Below are positions 60,915 through 64,000 of a DNA stretch of 64,000 bases, piece by piece; positions within the stretch are counted from its first letter, which is position 1; each line of letters begins with the position of its first letter. The notes below the pieces were generated by a model that had not been told where the DNA came from, searched no databases, and saw nothing but the letters and a program-made list of their open reading frames with translations. The translations under genes were made by a program, and so were the position numbers. Source of the stretch: Glycomyces lechevalierae (lineage in GTDB: Bacteria; Actinomycetota; Actinomycetes; Mycobacteriales; Micromonosporaceae); NCBI RefSeq assembly GCF_027622945.1, contig NZ_JAPZVQ010000004.1, positions 124,001 to 188,000 of the forward strand, in the 5' to 3' direction.

Positions 60915-62758
60915 TGACCGACAAGAGGACGAACCAGCTGCCGATCGCCGACACCCGGACCGTGCGCCGCGCGTTCTTCCGGCTCCTCGCCTCCGAGAAG
61001 CGCCGCGCGGTCGCGGCGGTGGGCCTCCACCTCGTCGCCGCCGTCGCCGCCGCCGTGGCGCCGATCCTGTTGGGGGACATGCTCGACGAGCTGTCCGCCG
61101 GCTCGGGCATGGGCCAGATCGACAAGCTCGCGCTCGGGATCGTCGCCGCGATCGTCGCGGTCGTGGTCTTCACCTGGGCGGGCACGTTCGTGTCCTACCG
61201 CCTCGGCGAGCGGCTCTCGGCGCGGATGCGCGTCCAGTTCGTCGAGCGCGCCCTGCGTCTGCCGATGCCCGTGGTCGAGCAGGCCGGCTCCGGCGACCTC
61301 ATGACCCGTTCCTCGGCCGACGTGCCCGAGGCCGGGGTGCTGTTCCGCGACGGCCTCCCGCAGGTGACCGTCTCGATGCTCAAGGTCCTGGTCTTCTTCG
61401 CCGCCATGCTCATCGCCAGCCCGCTGCTGGGCCTGTGCATGCTCGTCGTCGTCCCGCCCCTGGTCGTGGGCACCCGCTGGTACCTGAAGCGCGGCCGCAA
61501 GGGCTACCTGGCCGAGCGTGAGGCCGAGTCGACCATCGGCGACACGATTGGCGCCTCCGCGGACGGCGCCCGCACGACCGAGGCCTACCGGCTGCGCGAC
61601 CAGCGCGACGCCGCCGGGGACGCGACGGTCGCCAAGCACTGGAAGGCCGCCCGCTACACGCTGTTCCTGCGCAGCGTCTACTTCCCGTTCCTCGACGGCG
61701 CGTACGCCCTGCCCACGGCGGCCGTGCTGCTCGTGGGCGGCGCGTTCTACTTCGACGGCGCGGTCACCCTCGGCACCGTCGCCTCGTGCGCGGTCCTCAC
61801 CCGCCAGATCATGTTCCCGATCGACCACATCCTCATGTGGGTCGAGAAGGTCCAGCGCGGTTTCGCGGCCATGTCCCGCATCGAGGGCGTCGCCGAAGCC
61901 GAGGACGCCGAAGCGGACGCCACGACCGAGCGTCCGAAGGACGGCACCGTGGACCTCACCGAGGTCCGGTACGCGTACCCGACGAGTCCGCGCGATGTGC
62001 TCCACGGCGTGACGCTCAGCGTCCCCGCCGGGCAGCGCCTCGCCGTCGTAGGTCCCTCTGGCGCAGGCAAATCCACGCTCGCGCGCCTCATCTCCGGATC
62101 GGACGTGCCCCGCGAGGGCCGCGCCGCGATCGGCGGCGTGGACGTCGCCGCGCTGCCGCTCGACGAGCGCCGCAAGCGCGTCACCCTGGTCACCCAGGAG
62201 CACCACGTCTTCACGGCCTCGTTGCGGGACAACCTGATCCTCGCCAAGGCCGAGGCCGCGGACGAGGAGCTGAACGAAGCGCTGGCGGCCGTCGGCGCGG
62301 ACTGGGCGTTCGACCTGCCCGAGGGACTCGACACGCCGCTCGGCGGCAAGAACCGGGAGCTGGACGCGGCGAGCGCGCAGCAGATCGCGCTCGCGCGGAT
62401 CATCCTGGCCGACCCCGATGTGGTGATCCTCGACGAGGCGACCGCGATGCTCGACCCGCGCGCGGCGCGCGACACCGAGCGGGCGCTCGCGGCCGTTCTG
62501 GAGGGGCGCACCGTGATCGCGATCGCGCACCGGCTGCACACCGCGCACGACGCGGATCGCATCGCGGTGGTCGAGGACGGGCGGGTCGCCGAATTGGGGA
62601 GCCACGACGAGTTGATCGCACTCGACGGCCATTACGCCGCGCTCTGGCGAGCCTGGCACGGCGAGCGTGCGAGCCGTGAATCTGCTGAGCACGGGGACGT
62701 CGACGCTACCGAGAACGAGCAGTCGGGCGCATTGGCTTCGAGCGCGAATACGTTGTAG
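60914..62758 (+). CDS. Heterodimeric ABC exporter, subunit with intact Walker motifs (operon 2)
   Basis: 614 residues from ATG 60914. Paralogue of 50773-52524. Six-helix domain, then NBD with Walker A GPSGAGKST, Q-loop LVTQEHHVF, Walker B VVILDEATAMLD, H-loop IAIAHRLH; the signature is replaced by E-L-D-A-A-S-A-Q-Q-I-A-L-A-R. A roughly 25-residue acidic extension at the C-terminus (ESAEHGDVDATENEQSG) is absent from the operon 1 copy. Works with the upstream subunit to form one functional ATP site. Confidence 0.9.
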   Translation: MTDKRTNQLPIADTRTVRRAFFRLLASEKRRAVAAVGLHLVAAVAAAVAPILLGDMLDELSAGSGMGQIDKLALGIVAAIVAVVVFTWAGTFVSYRLGERLSARMRVQFVERALRLPMPVVEQAGSGDLMTRSSADVPEAGVLFRDGLPQVTVSMLKVLVFFAAMLIASPLLGLCMLVVVPPLVVGTRWYLKRGRKGYLAEREAESTIGDTIGASADGARTTEAYRLRDQRDAAGDATVAKHWKAARYTLFLRSVYFPFLDGAYALPTAAVLLVGGAFYFDGAVTLGTVASCAVLTRQIMFPIDHILMWVEKVQRGFAAMSRIEGVAEAEDAEADATTERPKDGTVDLTEVRYAYPTSPRDVLHGVTLSVPAGQRLAVVGPSGAGKSTLARLISGSDVPREGRAAIGGVDVAALPLDERRKRVTLVTQEHHVFTASLRDNLILAKAEAADEELNEALAAVGADWAFDLPEGLDTPLGGKNRELDAASAQQIALARIILADPDVVILDEATAMLDPRAARDTERALAAVLEGRTVIAIAHRLHTAHDADRIAVVEDGRVAELGSHDELIALDGHYAALWRAWHGERASRESAEHGDVDATENEQSGALASSANTL

Positions 62759-62773
62759 CCCAAACAAAGAACC

Positions 62774-62798
62774 AGGCCCCGGGCTCAGCCCGGGGCCT
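62774..62798 (+). terminator. Terminator after ABC operon 2
   Basis: Perfect 11-bp stem AGGCCCCGGGC / GCCCGGGGCCT with a TCA loop, 15 bp past the stop codon. Confidence 0.8.
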
Positions 62799-63075
62799 GT
62801 ACTGGCTCGAGAACACCACCACAAGTCGGAACACCCACCGACTCGTTCTTAGCAAGGAAACAGAAAGGAAACCAGGAAACCCGTTCCGAACCAGTGACGA
62901 AAGAGTATCACGTCACATGTCCAGTGGCTAGGGGGTCGTATCCAGGTCACTCGATCCGTGTCGATCGATTTTCGCGATCCGTGCGTCACACCACAAGGCA
63001 ACCGCCAGCACTCCCGCCCGACCGGCACTCCGCCCGCGGCGGTGCCCGGCCCGCCACTCCGGGCGGTGCCCGCCT
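62799..63075. other. Intergenic region upstream of gatC
   Basis: No gene seen. A purine-rich, lower-GC stretch at 62850-62910 has three AGGAAAC motifs (62855, 62866, 62874); a fourth is in the gatC ribosome-binding region at 63133. Confidence 0.4.
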
Positions 63076-63103
63076 TTGGCCCCGGTCGTGCACGGCCTAG
63101 ACT
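63076..63103 (+). promoter_or_regulatory. Putative gatCA promoter
   Basis: TTGGCC at 63076 and TAGACT at 63098 with a 16-bp spacer, 44 bp upstream of the gatC start. TAGACT is a good TAnnnT -10 element. Confidence 0.45.
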
Positions 63104-63147
63104 CGACTGGTCTTCCCGCAGCTAGTAACCGTTAGGAAACACCTGTC

Positions 63148-63447
63148 GTGAGTACGATTTCACGCGAGGAAGTCGCGCACCTCGCGCGGCTGGCCCGCCT
63201 CGAAGTCACCGATGACGAGCTCGACGCCTTCGCCGGCCAGCTCGACGTCATCCTCGAATCGATGAAGACGCTCGCCGAAGTGAACACGGACGGCGTCCAG
63301 CCGACCTCGCACGCGGTGCCGCTCGTGAACGTCTTCCGGGAAGACCAGCCCCAGCCCTCCCTGCCCCGCGAGGACGTCCTCGCCGGCGGCCCCGACACCG
63401 CCGAGGACCGCTTCCGCGTCCCGCGCATCCTGGACGAGGAGGCCTAG
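63148..63447 (+). CDS. gatC: Aspartyl/glutamyl-tRNA amidotransferase subunit C
   Basis: 99 residues from GTG 63148 with TAGGAAAC upstream. Conserved GatC start ISREEVAHLARLARLEVTDDELDAFAGQLDVILE, V-Q-P-T-S-H-A-V-P-L-V-N-V-F-R-E-D in the middle, and FRVPRIL at the end. Stabilises the GatA-GatB enzyme that makes Gln-tRNA and/or Asn-tRNA from mischarged precursors. Followed by gatA with three bases between. Confidence 0.96.
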   Translation: MSTISREEVAHLARLARLEVTDDELDAFAGQLDVILESMKTLAEVNTDGVQPTSHAVPLVNVFREDQPQPSLPREDVLAGGPDTAEDRFRVPRILDEEA

Positions 63448-63450
63448 CCC

Positions 63451-64000
63451 ATGAGCCGCATCATCGACCGGACCGCCGCCGAACTGGCCGCGGACATCCG
63501 CGAGGGCCGCCTCACCTCAGTCGAGGTCACCACCGCGTTCCTCGACCGCATCGCGGCCGTCGACGGCACCGTCAAGGCCTTCCTGCACGTCGACCGGGAG
63601 GGCGCGCTCGCCACCGCGGCCGAGGTCGACGCCGCCGTCGCCGCCGGTCAGGACCTCGGCCCGCTCGCCGGCGTCCCGATCGCCGTCAAGGACGTCGTGG
63701 TCACCAAGGGCCTGCCGACCACCGCCGCCTCCAAGATCCTCGAAGGCTGGATCCCGCCGTACGACGCGACGATCACCGAGCGCATCAAGGCCGCCAAGAT
63801 GCCGATCCTCGGCAAGACGAACATGGACGAGTTCGCGATGGGCTCCTCCACCGAGTACTCGGCGTTCTTCAAGACCGTGAACCCGTGGGACACCGGCCGC
63901 ATCCCCGGCGGCTCCGGCGGCGGCTCGGCCGCCGCGGTGGCCGCGAAGATGGCGCCGCTCGCGATCGGCACGGACACGGGCGGCTCGATCCGCCAGCCCG
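63451..64000 (+). CDS. gatA: Aspartyl/glutamyl-tRNA amidotransferase subunit A (N-terminal part)
   Basis: First 183 codons; the gene runs off the window. ATG 63451 follows GAGGAGG. Amidase-signature features: catalytic Lys in [29 protein letters not shown], the glycine/serine-rich [17 protein letters not shown], and the cis-Ser in [11 protein letters not shown] at the window edge. The nucleophile Ser is in this same last segment or just beyond. Releases ammonia from glutamine for transamidation with GatB. Confidence 0.96.
   Translation, partial: MSRIIDRTAAELAADIREGRLTSVEVTTAFLDRIAAVDGTVKAFLHVDREGALATAAEVDAAVAAGQDLGPLAGVPIAVKDVVVTKGLPTTAASKILEGWIPPYDATITERIKAAKMPILGKTNMDEFAMGSSTEYSAFFKTVNPWDTGRIPGGSGGGSAAAVAAKMAPLAIGTDTGGSIRQP

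Overview
The window is high-GC (about 70%) Actinomycetota chromosome. GTG starts are common, G/C-ending codons dominate, and several transcripts look leaderless. The conserved backbone is clpP1-clpP2-clpX, etfB-etfA, bioY, cysteine desulfurase-mnmA-MetE-like protein, ligA, a GGDEF/EAL protein and gatC-gatA. This order resembles what I recall for Micromonosporales and Glycomycetales, so a Glycomyces-like organism is my best guess. I could not test that by comparison, and no rRNA or tRNA gene was seen.

Layout. 1-2.8 kb: end of a branched-chain amino acid ABC transporter operon (livH fragment, livM, livG, livF). 2.9-5.7 kb: an NmrA-like dehydrogenase, a secreted protein, and a TetR regulator divergent from a DUF4267 membrane protein with two matching palindromic operators between them. 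5.7-10.5 kb (minus strand): a carbohydrate ABC importer operon ending in a heparinase-like enzyme. 10.7-12.3 kb: a small membrane protein and a secreted subtilase. 12.4-15.6 kb: clpP1P2 with a ClgR-type box, then clpX. 16-23.5 kb: etfBA, bioY, an XRE regulator, cysteine desulfurase, mnmA and a MetE-like protein. 23.5-32.3 kb: a sulfotransferase, DUF4173 protein, VIT1-type transporter, CorA, a TetR-controlled ABC-2 exporter, and a Tat-exported PhoX-like phosphatase behind a PHO-box-like repeat. 32.4-38.6 kb: ligA, GGDEF/EAL, a SigG-type ECF sigma factor and a VOC protein.

38.6-62.8 kb is accessory. It starts with a 12-bp tandem repeat and about 1.1 kb without a convincing gene. Two SSS-family symporters then flank a LytS-like kinase and LytTR regulator; three 11-bp direct repeats with a LytTR-like core lie upstream of the first symporter operon. 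Next is an Erm-type 23S rRNA methyltransferase, preceded by a leader ORF of 24 codons plus stop ending in I-F-I-R-L-R-A-A-A and by a hairpin that covers the erm ribosome binding site and start. This looks like macrolide-responsive translational attenuation. It is followed by a membrane-anchored receiver protein and two paralogous heterodimeric ABC exporter operons (49.1-53.3 and 59.2-62.8 kb). In each pair one subunit keeps LSGGQ but lacks Walker A and B, and the other keeps both Walker motifs but lacks LSGGQ. Between the two operons lie small enzymes and regulators. The window ends in gatC and the first part of gatA.

The strongest leads are the erm leader and attenuator, the complementary ABC pairs with matching leaderless promoters, the LytTR-symporter island, the paired TetR operators, and a membrane-protein gene whose only well-placed start codon is ATC.
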